Shown here: in pieces, positions 17,338 to 25,996 of the stretch
Layout: every line of letters begins with the position of its first letter
How positions within the stretch are numbered: position 1 is the stretch's first letter
Assembly (NCBI GenBank): GCA_026225055.1
Contig: JAMFSA010000106.1
Span: 1-46,293, forward strand
Source of the DNA: Mucilaginibacter xinganensis
Lineage (GTDB): Bacteria; Bacteroidota; Bacteroidia; Sphingobacteriales; Sphingobacteriaceae
Reading direction: 5' to 3'
Length of the DNA: 46,293 bases
Notes under the pieces: model-generated
Told to the model about the DNA's origin: nothing
Databases searched by the model: none
Seen by the model: the letters and a program-made list of their open reading frames with translations, nothing else
Position numbers and translations under genes: made by a program

Positions 17338-18620
17338 TTGTTGGTCAGTACTTTATTAAATAGCCCAGCTTGCGCTTCTGTCATTGCTGCAGCGCTGTAC
17401 CGGCTAAATTCATCTTTTAATTTAATAGCGGGTAACTCTTTTTTTGCCAGTTTAACAAGGAAATCGGTTACAGTGTTTATGATACCATCTTCCTGAGCCG
17501 GGAAGGTTTGTACCACTGTATTTTCAGTACAGGTTCTTAATACAGTATTGGCGCTGCTGTTTTCATGAAAAATAGTTAGCAATGGCTTTTTAGCCAGCAG
17601 GTATGGATATATTTTTGACGCGGTATACTTAGGATCGTCAGAACCGGGAATAAATAATGCATCGGCCTGTGTTAATGTTATCAAGGTATGGTAATAACTA
17701 ATGCGGTTGGTGATTTCAACAACATTGTTTTCAATACCATATTGTTTAGCCAGTGGCATAATAGTTTGTTTTCCCTGACCCTCAGGTGCGTAGCTTGTAC
17801 CAATAAAATACATTTTTATTGATTGAAAGGCATCAGGGTTAGTTTCTAATCCGGCTTTAAATGCCCGGAAAAGAAAATCAATTGCCCTTTGCATATCATA
17901 GCCACCGCGGCCTATATAAACCAGGTTAGTGAAAGCCGGATCTAATAATGAATTAAATTTATCGGCATTTTCTGCTGCAATTTTAAAGTCGGGTTCAAAT
18001 GCGCCAAAGGTTATTACGGATGACGGGATATCCTTTATTTGAGGATACCTGTTTTTAAGATCTTCGATATAACTTGCGGATACACTGATGAGCCCGCCCA
18101 CCTGTTTCATGGCGATGGGTTCAAGCGTTTTATTTAAACGATAGGAGAACCAATATTTTGGAGGCTGTTCTGCCTTGGGCTTGTTACGGTAATATTCTGA
18201 ATGCCATGGATCCTGCATATCGATCACATAAGGAATATTAAAGCGTTTTTTCCAGTAAGCGCCCAATATAGTTACCGGGAATGCGGTTGTAGAAAAGTAG
18301 ATGAGATCAAATTTCTGCTTTTTCAGCAGGGCGTTAACTTTTTGTTTATAAAACCATAACGAGCGTAAGGCTATACTGCCCAGGCCCAGTTTTGATGTCC
18401 ATTTTTTATCGAAAGCCTTAACCGTATGTATTTTTATATCAGAGGGAACGCTTTTTAATAATAGGTCATCCTTAACCATATCTATATATTGGGGATCAAC
18501 CGTGACTACTTCTGCCGTCCAGCCACAATCCTCGAAATAAGGTAAGCTCATGCGCACCCGCTGCATATCTGCAGCATTTACTGGCGGGAGGCAGGGCGAA
18601 ATGATGAGTATGCGTTTCAA
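17334..18620 (-). CDS. GT-B glycosyltransferase (family 4-like)
   Basis: A 428-residue GT-B protein opening with KRILIISPCLPPVNAADMQRV, with YVIDMQDPWHSEY and VYIGRGGYDMQRA marking the end of the N-terminal domain and the start of the donor domain. The E-x7-E motif of GT4 is not clear: the corresponding region reads LFIPGSDDPKYTASKIYPYLLAKKP, a pattern seen in the WcaI/GT4-like subgroup. The start is a TTG at 18620; the protein begins directly with the first beta strand there and no ATG is available nearby. A 40-base gap separates it from the upstream transferase. The substrate is unknown. Confidence 0.82.
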   Translation of the reverse strand: MKRILIISPCLPPVNAADMQRVRMSLPYFEDCGWTAEVVTVDPQYIDMVKDDLLLKSVPSDIKIHTVKAFDKKWTSKLGLGSIALRSLWFYKQKVNALLKKQKFDLIYFSTTAFPVTILGAYWKKRFNIPYVIDMQDPWHSEYYRNKPKAEQPPKYWFSYRLNKTLEPIAMKQVGGLISVSASYIEDLKNRYPQIKDIPSSVITFGAFEPDFKIAAENADKFNSLLDPAFTNLVYIGRGGYDMQRAIDFLFRAFKAGLETNPDAFQSIKMYFIGTSYAPEGQGKQTIMPLAKQYGIENNVVEITNRISYYHTLITLTQADALFIPGSDDPKYTASKIYPYLLAKKPLLTIFHENSSANTVLRTCTENTVVQTFPAQEDGIINTVTDFLVKLAKKELPAIKLKDEFSRYSAAAMTEAQAGLFNKVLTNK

Positions 18621-18660
18621 GTTGGCTGAGAAGAGTGTTTTTTAAAGGTTAAGATTGATT

Positions 18661-19893
18661 TCAAGTATTAAGGGTGGTTTGAACTAACTGTAAAAACTTT
18701 TTGCTTTCATTTTCCCAGTTCATTTTTTCCCTGCCGAGTTTTAATGAAGCGGTGCAAGTATTGTGCAGCAATTCTCTATCGGCCTGGTAAGCCGACAGGA
18801 TATTTGTTAGTGATTGTATATCATTTTTTTGATATACTTTTCCAACCTCCGGATGCTCATTTAAAAATGCCTTTTGCGCCGTTGTATCGCTGGCTATGAT
18901 AGTTAAACCAGCCTGTAAGTAGGTGAAGATCTTATTTGTTAAACAAATATTCCGGTTTAAAGGCGTACTGTTTTCTGATGCCAAACCTATATCAAATTGT
19001 GAAGCAAAACTAATAAGATCATCAGCTAAGATAGGTTCATGAAAAAAGACCTGCTGTTTACCAGCGGCTGCTTTATTTGAAAACAGCTGTTTGATGCTAT
19101 CATTACTGTTGCCTAATAAATGTAGCTCAATGTTATTTGAATTCAAGCGGTTTAGCGCCTCTATCACTTCTTCAAGCCCACGGTTGGCACCAATGGTTTG
19201 CGAGAACCAGAATAACTTTATTATACCGTTATTAACAGTTCGTTTTTTAACGCTTGTATCCTGTGGGAAAACATTAAGAATGGAAACAGGCTCAATACCG
19301 GGATACAGCCGCTGATAAGCATCAGCAATCTGCGGGCTTGCGGATGTAACGTAATCAGCTTTGCTTAAATATTTATCCTCTAAATATTTAACATTTTTGT
19401 AGTGGAGCGAATTTTTATCGTCGCTTACTTCCTGGCGGTGAAAATCTTCAGTATCGAAGCCGCTTTTTACATGATTTTTTTCCGCTGCTTTTATAACTGC
19501 TGCTAAAGCGCCCATGTTGTGCCCGATATAAAGATCGGCTTTATGCTTTTTTGCTTCGCGTGTTAAAAAGTAAGCGCCGCGGGATATGGCTATTTGCGAC
19601 AGCATATTTACCGGGCCAATTTTTTGGATGATAGATCTGCTTATTTTATGAATCAGCCTGCTGAAAAAGTAAGTTGTTTTTTGCTGGTACGGATCGCCGC
19701 CTACGCGTATGGCTTTCCATTTTTTGTTTTGTAATAACGGAGTATCAAATTTTGTTGCCCAATCATTCCAGTATACATAAAGTACAGTTACGTCATAACC
19801 GGCATCACTCAAAACGTCAGCTTCTTTAACAAGTCGCGGGTTTATAGAGGGCTGGCCGGATGTGAGCAGTAATACTTTATAGTTCAACCTCAA
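18661..19893 (-). CDS. Glycosyltransferase, GT-B fold (family 4-like)
   Basis: The 410-residue protein starts NYKVLLLTSGQPSINPRLVKEA, a well-known opening of Bacteroidota GT-B enzymes, and continues with YIGHNMGALAAV and LFWFSQTIGANRGLEEVIEAL, the donor-site entry. The C-terminal half has NRNICLTNKIFTYLQAGL, replacing the classical E-x7-E. The start is TTG at 19893: an in-frame stop lies four codons upstream and no ATG is suitable. It belongs to the transferase run of the operon and would add a sugar to the lipid-linked glycan. Confidence 0.82.
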   Translation of the reverse strand: MRLNYKVLLLTSGQPSINPRLVKEADVLSDAGYDVTVLYVYWNDWATKFDTPLLQNKKWKAIRVGGDPYQQKTTYFFSRLIHKISRSIIQKIGPVNMLSQIAISRGAYFLTREAKKHKADLYIGHNMGALAAVIKAAEKNHVKSGFDTEDFHRQEVSDDKNSLHYKNVKYLEDKYLSKADYVTSASPQIADAYQRLYPGIEPVSILNVFPQDTSVKKRTVNNGIIKLFWFSQTIGANRGLEEVIEALNRLNSNNIELHLLGNSNDSIKQLFSNKAAAGKQQVFFHEPILADDLISFASQFDIGLASENSTPLNRNICLTNKIFTYLQAGLTIIASDTTAQKAFLNEHPEVGKVYQKNDIQSLTNILSAYQADRELLHNTCTASLKLGREKMNWENESKKFLQLVQTTLNT

Positions 19894-19916
19894 TATTATT
19901 ACTCAAAACATTACGA

Positions 19917-20936
19917 TTAGTGTTCATATAAATTTAAATAATCGGTAGCGATCTTATTGATATTAAATTTATTATAGGCTTGTAATCTGCACGCTGCTCT
20001 ATTAAAGTTTTTTAAATTGGTAACTGCGGCAATCATCTCATCGGCAGTAGTTACTACATTGCCGGTTATACCTTCATCAACTACTTCGGGCACGGATCCT
20101 CTTTTAAAGGCAATAACTGGGGTACCGCATGCCATTGCTTCAATCATTACAATGCCGAATGGTTCATCCCATTGTATGGGGAATAATACCGCCCTTGCTT
20201 TGCCGAGATAATTGTTTTTTTGCTCGTCATCTAATTCACCCAAATAGATGATCTGCTCACCATCAATCCGGGGCTCAATTTCCCTTTTATAATAAGCATA
20301 ATTATCGGGGGTAGTAGGTATGTTGCCGCCTATCCATAATTTGGAACCTGTAACTTTGGCTACATCCATTGCTGTATGTAAGCCTTTAATTTCATCAAGC
20401 CTGCCCAGGAACATTAATGGCGCATCCGCAGGAACATTTTCCTTTAAGTCGTATTTTGAAAAGTCGAGCGCGTTATATACCGTTGCCCACCTGCCGGCAA
20501 CATTACCGGTAGATACGCAGTAATTGCTACAGCCGGTAAAAGTGAGGTGCTTCGCTCTTGCCGACATGAATTCTATTCCCTTAGTTGATATCTGCCGCTG
20601 ATATGACATTATTTTATTCGCCGGGGAATTTAAAACAGGCAAATAATAGATCAACCGCCCAAAATTATGGATGAGATCAAAATTTTTATGACGGGTTTTT
20701 AAGAACTTCCAGGCATATGCAATCTCTTTTATGTTATCCCATTTGGTTTGTTTGGCTTTGTTTGAGCCAAAGGCGATAGTGGTGCCGCTGCAATAGGAAT
20801 CGGGCCCGGCAAGTAACGTAACTTCATGGCCAAGGCTGTGGTACTCTTCGGCTAACAGGTATACAATGCGTTCAATCCCTCCGTACAACTTGGGAGGAAC
20901 GGGAATGCCGGGATTCATAATTAAGAGTATGCGCAT
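19917..20936 (-). CDS. Glycosyltransferase family 4
   Basis: A short but complete GT4 protein (339 residues). It starts MRILLIMNPGIPVPPKLYGGIERIV, with the GG-loop of retaining GT-B enzymes, then LMFLGRLDEIKGLHTAM at the donor domain, and ends with the E-x7-E motif in WDEPFGIVMIEAMACGTPVIA. The compact length is typical of the subfamily that includes mannosyl- and glucosyltransferases of capsule loci. The ATG start is preceded by 16 bases after the stop of the upstream gene. Donor and acceptor cannot be read from sequence. Confidence 0.92.
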   Translation of the reverse strand: MRILLIMNPGIPVPPKLYGGIERIVYLLAEEYHSLGHEVTLLAGPDSYCSGTTIAFGSNKAKQTKWDNIKEIAYAWKFLKTRHKNFDLIHNFGRLIYYLPVLNSPANKIMSYQRQISTKGIEFMSARAKHLTFTGCSNYCVSTGNVAGRWATVYNALDFSKYDLKENVPADAPLMFLGRLDEIKGLHTAMDVAKVTGSKLWIGGNIPTTPDNYAYYKREIEPRIDGEQIIYLGELDDEQKNNYLGKARAVLFPIQWDEPFGIVMIEAMACGTPVIAFKRGSVPEVVDEGITGNVVTTADEMIAAVTNLKNFNRAACRLQAYNKFNINKIATDYLNLYEH

Positions 20937-20952
20937 TTGTATTGGCTGGTAA

Positions 20953-21930
20953 TTAAACGGATTCGAATTGTTTTGTGTGGGCTTTTAGATGATCCCAGGT
21001 ATTTGCCTGTTTATTTAAATACTTTTTTATTGCACCTATTTTAGTAATATTAACAGCACACCACCTGGTTATTTTATACCAGTCGTTAACATTAAAATTA
21101 ATGAGCAGGGCAGGCTTTTTTAAACAGAAACAAGCAGCGAGGAAAAAAGTGGAAACAGGTGAAGGCTTACTGATCCTATACTGCTGAAGCAATTTTTTAA
21201 ATTCGGCCTGCGGGTTGTTGCTGGCCTGAATGTATGATGCCAATAGCATAGTTTGCGTGCCCGCCCATTCAACAATACTGTTTGATTGATTGGTTATTTG
21301 GGTTAGCGAAAAGTTTGCCAGTGTATTTGAACTCAAAAATATGGGGTATTCAAAGCTTCGTTCCCTGATCATCTCCACCGAGTTGAACAAAGCATTTGGC
21401 GGGATCTGGTAATTATTTGCCTTACTGCCCCTGTAAAGCATTGCACCATTTGAATGTAAGGCACCTAAAGCTTGTTTTGGCTGGGGCCAGGTAAATGATC
21501 TGTCGTTACCAACCGGCCAGATCGTTTTCCCGGTATCGGTCCAGGTACTATCGGGTTGCTCCTGCCACATCTTCATGTTACTCCAGCAAATATCCAGTTG
21601 GTTATTCGCCTCCATAATTTTGATCATCTCTTTAAGAAAATCCGGTTCCCACCAGTTATCGTCTTCTAAAATACTTGCGTACTTTTCTTCACAACCACTA
21701 TAGGCCAAATTAAAGGATGCTGTTGGTCCCAAATTTACCGGATGATCTTTTATTGTAAAGCGGGGATCATTTAAAGAATTGATAAATTCCCGAGGGAATG
21801 GATCTCCGGGTAGATCATTATGCAGTTCACAGATCCAGTCGGTAAAAGTTTGGTCGATAAGGCTTTTTATGGCCCTTTTTAACAGATCGTTGCGTTTATA
21901 GGTAAAAAGATATATTCTACAAACAGGCAT
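20953..21930 (-). CDS. Glycosyltransferase family 2
   Basis: The 325-residue protein has a GT-A domain in its first ~200 residues: CRIYLFTYKRNDLLKRAIKSLIDQTFTDW at the start and the DxD-equivalent ILEDDNWWEPDFL near residues 88-100. The C-terminal ~120 residues are helical and basic. The first motif (YLFTYKRND) is somewhat diverged from the usual VSVIIPTYN. It probably inverts the linkage while adding one sugar at the cytoplasmic membrane face. It lies in tight series with a second GT2 gene (23-base gap). Confidence 0.87.
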   Translation of the reverse strand: MPVCRIYLFTYKRNDLLKRAIKSLIDQTFTDWICELHNDLPGDPFPREFINSLNDPRFTIKDHPVNLGPTASFNLAYSGCEEKYASILEDDNWWEPDFLKEMIKIMEANNQLDICWSNMKMWQEQPDSTWTDTGKTIWPVGNDRSFTWPQPKQALGALHSNGAMLYRGSKANNYQIPPNALFNSVEMIRERSFEYPIFLSSNTLANFSLTQITNQSNSIVEWAGTQTMLLASYIQASNNPQAEFKKLLQQYRISKPSPVSTFFLAACFCLKKPALLINFNVNDWYKITRWCAVNITKIGAIKKYLNKQANTWDHLKAHTKQFESV

Positions 21931-21953
21931 TTAAATTTTCGTTATCGTGCATC

Positions 21954-22907
21954 TTATCGAATGATCTTACTTATAGTGTATTTAAGCTTTTTACAAGCTT
22001 TCCAACCAATAATCTTTGAAAGCAATTTGGTGTAGCCGCCACTTGGAAATGGTAAATTGGAACCCTTTAACTCTTTGATATTTTTTTCGGCAATCGTTAT
22101 GTATTCCGGAAATCTCGGATACATGTCATATATAAATTGTTGCCACACATTAGCACATAAAGTCAAAGCTTCAGGGCTTACATTATATTGCAGAAAATAT
22201 TTTGTGGCTTGATCTATTGATTTAAATGCTGAACGAATACCGGCATCAGAAGCTAAATTTGATAAGCTACCGTTGCCAGACCGGTAATATAGTGTGGAAC
22301 TATCATCAAAAATAATTTTTTTACTGTTTAGTATTACTCGCGTAAAAAAGTCAAAATCGTCAATCAATGAAAGTGTTTCATCCCATAAGCCTGCTTTTTC
22401 AACAATCGACCTGGGAAGTAGAAACATTGCGCACTGTGTCATTGATCGCCCATTTTTCCACGACATGCTAAGCCATTGTTGAGATGGTAATGTTTGCCAG
22501 CACTCTTCAGGGTTTAATTTAAAAGTGCTTGTATCATTATTGTTAAAACGACCCCATTTACTGGTAATTAAACAATCGTTATTATTTAAGGCTAAGGCTA
22601 CCTGACTTTCAAGCATCTCAGGATTTATAAGATCATCGGCATCAATAAATTTAATGTATGTGCCGGTTGAATTCGAGAACGCGTTATTACGGGCAGCACT
22701 CGCCCCTTTATTCTTCTGACTTATAACCCTGATTTGTTCGGATGCGTACTTATTGGCTATCGCTAATGTATTATCAGTTGAACCATCGTCAACAATGATC
22801 AATTCCCAGTTTTTATAGGTTTGATCAATTACCGACTTAATTGATTCACTTATGTATGATCCCACGTTATAAGCAGGCATACAAATTGAAACTAACGGGC
22901 TATCCAT
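21954..22907 (-). CDS. Glycosyltransferase family 2
   Basis: A textbook GT2 protein of 317 residues: VSICMPAYNVGSYISESIKS at the N-terminus, IIVDDGSTDNT near residue 37-47, KNKGASAARNNA, and the metal-binding KFIDADDLINPE near 90-101. A family-typical WDETLSLIDDFDFFTRV follows as the acceptor-side motif. The C-terminal end is basic with a short hydrophobic tail (LSKIIGWKACKKLKY) that could bind the membrane. Its start overlaps the end of the preceding gene by eight bases. Confidence 0.93.
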   Translation of the reverse strand: MDSPLVSICMPAYNVGSYISESIKSVIDQTYKNWELIIVDDGSTDNTLAIANKYASEQIRVISQKNKGASAARNNAFSNSTGTYIKFIDADDLINPEMLESQVALALNNNDCLITSKWGRFNNNDTSTFKLNPEECWQTLPSQQWLSMSWKNGRSMTQCAMFLLPRSIVEKAGLWDETLSLIDDFDFFTRVILNSKKIIFDDSSTLYYRSGNGSLSNLASDAGIRSAFKSIDQATKYFLQYNVSPEALTLCANVWQQFIYDMYPRFPEYITIAEKNIKELKGSNLPFPSGGYTKLLSKIIGWKACKKLKYTISKIIR

Positions 22908-23820
22908 GTACCAGTTTCCAGGCGTTCTTCAAATATATTTCTTTTGACAGATCGACATAATGATGCAACGTATTTGCTGTCTGTTTCAGGTCGGCGGCAG
23001 AAGGGTTTACTTTGTAATCGTCCTTATCCAAAACAATGGATGGTTTTTGCCCTATCAGCATAGCCGATAATGCCTGTTCAAGATAATAACTGGTACCTTC
23101 CTTTTCTTCGAGTGTTTTTACCCAATACTCTATCTCATCCCAGTTTAAAGTGGTGCTATTTAGGCCGATGGTCCCAACATTAATAAGTTCAGGGATCTCA
23201 ACCCCGGATAATTCATGCATCAATTGTGATGAATAGCCATAGCTATTTACCGTATCAACCATATGTAATGGCCTGTTGGGGTTTTTGAGCCAGTTGATCA
23301 TAGCTTTGGGCTCTTTCCAGAAAAGCATATCGGAATCCAATACCAGTTTCCAGTCGCTGATACCGGCAGTATGAACATCCAGCATTTTTTTAATATGCGG
23401 ATATACGCTGCGTTTATGGTGTAAAACCGGGTATTTATCAGCCGGTAAGTATTTGGCTAGGTTGCTTTTTATCTGCGCACCGGATACGATAGTGGCCCCG
23501 GGTAATTTTGTATTGATTAACTCGATCAACGGAGCAGTAAACGAACCATCATCAACCAATATAAAATGATAATGCTCGTTACTAACTTTTGTTAATGAAT
23601 ATATGCAAAACAGTGTTTGGTGGATATATTTTTTACCCGTTAAAAAATAAATGGGCAAACCATCGGCATAACTTGTGCATATGGGCAATTTATAAGCCGC
23701 CCTTTGCATTTGCTTATTACCGTTAATTACCTTTTGATAGTTATAGTAGCCACCAAAACGTTTATAGGTTTTTAATTTTGATTTTGGGGTGCGGTATAAG
23801 AAATTGATTACTTTTTGCAA
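22900..23820 (-). CDS. GT-A glycosyltransferase, family 8-like
   Basis: I see a nucleotide-diphospho-sugar transferase fold in this 306-residue protein: IYFLTGKKYIHQTLFCIYSL, HFILVDDGSFTAPLIEL and a DxD motif in LVLDSDMLFWKEP near residue 160. A late HHYVDLSKEIYLKNAW gives a candidate metal-binding His, as in GT8 enzymes. The family number is tentative. The start is TTG at 23820; the first ATG in frame is codon 38 and would cut into the N-terminal arm. GC content is close to the rest of the operon, in contrast to the next two genes upstream. Confidence 0.72.
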   Translation of the reverse strand: MQKVINFLYRTPKSKLKTYKRFGGYYNYQKVINGNKQMQRAAYKLPICTSYADGLPIYFLTGKKYIHQTLFCIYSLTKVSNEHYHFILVDDGSFTAPLIELINTKLPGATIVSGAQIKSNLAKYLPADKYPVLHHKRSVYPHIKKMLDVHTAGISDWKLVLDSDMLFWKEPKAMINWLKNPNRPLHMVDTVNSYGYSSQLMHELSGVEIPELINVGTIGLNSTTLNWDEIEYWVKTLEEKEGTSYYLEQALSAMLIGQKPSIVLDKDDYKVNPSAADLKQTANTLHHYVDLSKEIYLKNAWKLVHG

Positions 23821-23843
23821 GGCAGCTATTAGATAATTATATT

Positions 23844-24992
23844 TTATTTTTTAGAAATTAAGTCATCAATTATAACTTCTAATTCATTTTGGATTTTATC
23901 AGGATTAAACATGCCATCTCTTAACGGTTTAATAGTTCCTTCTAAAGTTTCATTAGTTATCTTAATTATCATATCACGAATGATATCTTCATCATAAATA
24001 TTAGAATATAAAGACCAGTCGTTTTTAATACACCATTTGGAAATAGCTGATTCATTAGGTGCAAGAATAATAGTGGGTAAATTTAACTGACAGTACTGTA
24101 AAAACTTACTGGGAAAACAACTTTTGATCCATGGCATAGTTTCTAAAGTGTCAGGATATGGAATGATCATAGCATCACAATTAGCAATTAGATAATCATT
24201 TGATTCTTTAGCGGTGACAAATAGATCTAAACACTTAACAGTACCGAAAAATTCCTGCTCAAGATGTTTAGTATACTTTCGGTTTCCAATTATTATTAAG
24301 TTATTATTTGTTTTTTTTAAAATATTTGCAATTAAAAGCAAGTAAGGAACAATCTCCCTATATATAGCGCCTGAGTAGCCTATCGTAATTTGCTGAGGAT
24401 TGAATCGTTTTTTAGCCTTCAGTCTATAATTTTCAGGTATTGGATAAAATAGGCGAAATTTATTTGCATGAACACTCCAGTTATTTTTTAGTTCTTCTGT
24501 TACACTTAATACTATAGTACTTGCATTAAGAATTCGATTAGTGTTAAATATTATTTTTTTGCGATTTTTTTGAAAATTTAACTCTAAGGTGTCATCATGA
24601 AAAAAACTTATTAACTGTGATCTAGTTTTAATTTTTAAATATGCAGCCAATGGTGACAAAAATTGCCCATTAATATATGTCATCAGAATTGGATGTTCTG
24701 TTTTAGCAATCTCTTTCTTTAAATAAAATTTATAATATATAAAGAACCTTAAATTTTGTAAGATACCCATACTCCTATAAGGAGGGAAATAAAATTTTCT
24801 GTTTGGTAATTTAATTACCTGCCAAGTTTCCGGTAATTCTCTTTTATTTTTATTGAAAGAATTTACATCTGTTACCCAGTAGATCTTAAATCCTTTGGCT
24901 TCTAATTTTGTTAAGTGTCTATAAAATACAACTGAACTCGCATGGCTATTAACTGGGGGTAGCTCAGATATAAAAAAAATTGAATGGGGCAT
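23844..24992 (-). CDS. GT-B glycosyltransferase, AT-rich gene
   Basis: A 382-residue protein of GT-B layout: HSIFFISELPPVNSHASSVVFYRHL at the start, ITIGYSGAIYREIVPYLLLI at the interdomain boundary and DAMIIPYPDTLETMPWIKSCFPSKFLQYCQLNLPTI at the donor site, which replaces E-x7-E as in the WcaI-like group. I use the ATG at 24992; a TTG at 25013 would overlap the upstream gene further. The DNA is clearly more AT-rich than the flanking transferases, with many AAA, ATT and TTA codons, suggesting acquisition. Substrate unknown. Confidence 0.75.
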   Translation of the reverse strand: MPHSIFFISELPPVNSHASSVVFYRHLTKLEAKGFKIYWVTDVNSFNKNKRELPETWQVIKLPNRKFYFPPYRSMGILQNLRFFIYYKFYLKKEIAKTEHPILMTYINGQFLSPLAAYLKIKTRSQLISFFHDDTLELNFQKNRKKIIFNTNRILNASTIVLSVTEELKNNWSVHANKFRLFYPIPENYRLKAKKRFNPQQITIGYSGAIYREIVPYLLLIANILKKTNNNLIIIGNRKYTKHLEQEFFGTVKCLDLFVTAKESNDYLIANCDAMIIPYPDTLETMPWIKSCFPSKFLQYCQLNLPTIILAPNESAISKWCIKNDWSLYSNIYDEDIIRDMIIKITNETLEGTIKPLRDGMFNPDKIQNELEVIIDDLISKK

Positions 24993-24999
24993 AAGTGAT

Positions 25000-25968
25000 T
25001 TACTTTTTGGCAAGGAAAGACTTTACCTTTTTGGAAATTTTTTGCCGATTTGATGCTGGTATTATAATAGGGTATTTACTATCATAATATTTAATACTTT
25101 TAAAAAATGTTGGATTATATTTAGAGAGATCAGAAAAATAGTCCTCATACAGAGATTTTAAAACATATCTATCTTCAAAAGAATAGCGAGAGTTAGGCAC
25201 ATTAGGCGCGCAATAGGTCAACGTAGTATCAAAACTGCTGAAATGATAAAAATATAATGGGCTTTCTTCATTAATTGTATAAATTCCATTAACATCTGTT
25301 GTTAAGTTACGTTCATGTAGATTCCAATAAGCCATATTGCAACCGGGACTTTCAATGACTGATACAGAATTAAAAATAAGAGGAACTAGATTGAACCAAA
25401 GTTGATCTACAAAATAGCCTTCTTTTAGATCAATAATACATTTTTCTAATAAACGAGTGGACCACCATAACAATAGAGTATTTGTTAATTCCCCGCGTCC
25501 TAAACCTAAAAATCCTAAATTATAAATACCATGGTTCAGAAATAGATTTTCACCAGGAAATTTACCATCAAATGGCATGGGTGTTAAGATATGTGGGGTA
25601 AGTAAAATAAATTTATCTTTCCAAAATTTATCGAAATTTTTTAACGATTGATAGACTTTAATATCAGGATCGAAGTAATAAATTCTATCTGCTTTAGAAT
25701 TAGTAAAGAGATATTCAAAAGCAAAGGGTTTTAATGCGGTATTAAATTCAATAATATTATAATTTTCTTTCATCCATTGTAAAGTTGAAATATTCAACTC
25801 TTCAGGAGAAACTATCCTATCGAATGGCAAATTCTTATAATTTATCTGATCGGACTTTTTATCAGCCAAAATTAAAATTATTTCAAAGTCGCCGTGATCT
25901 TTAATTGACTGGGCAAGAACCGATGCTTGAGCCAAGTAATTATTTGAACAAATTGTAAATGCTATCAT
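25000..25968 (-). CDS. GT-A glycosyltransferase, family 8-like, AT-rich gene
   Basis: The 322-residue product has a GT-A opening, AFTICSNNYLAQASVLAQSIKDHG, then the DxD motif in IYYFDPDIKVYQSL near residue 98 and a family-type FLNHGIYNLGFLGLGRG. A C-terminal YFYHFSSFD supplies the likely metal-binding His. It resembles the GT8-like transferases found in O-antigen and S-layer glycan loci. Together with the downstream 23844-24992 gene it forms a low-GC pair. Starts with ATG, 28 bases after the Wzt stop codon. Confidence 0.75.
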   Translation of the reverse strand: MIAFTICSNNYLAQASVLAQSIKDHGDFEIILILADKKSDQINYKNLPFDRIVSPEELNISTLQWMKENYNIIEFNTALKPFAFEYLFTNSKADRIYYFDPDIKVYQSLKNFDKFWKDKFILLTPHILTPMPFDGKFPGENLFLNHGIYNLGFLGLGRGELTNTLLLWWSTRLLEKCIIDLKEGYFVDQLWFNLVPLIFNSVSVIESPGCNMAYWNLHERNLTTDVNGIYTINEESPLYFYHFSSFDTTLTYCAPNVPNSRYSFEDRYVLKSLYEDYFSDLSKYNPTFFKSIKYYDSKYPIIIPASNRQKISKKVKSFLAKK

Positions 25969-25996
25969 TAATTATTTCAGAAAATTAAAAGTAATA

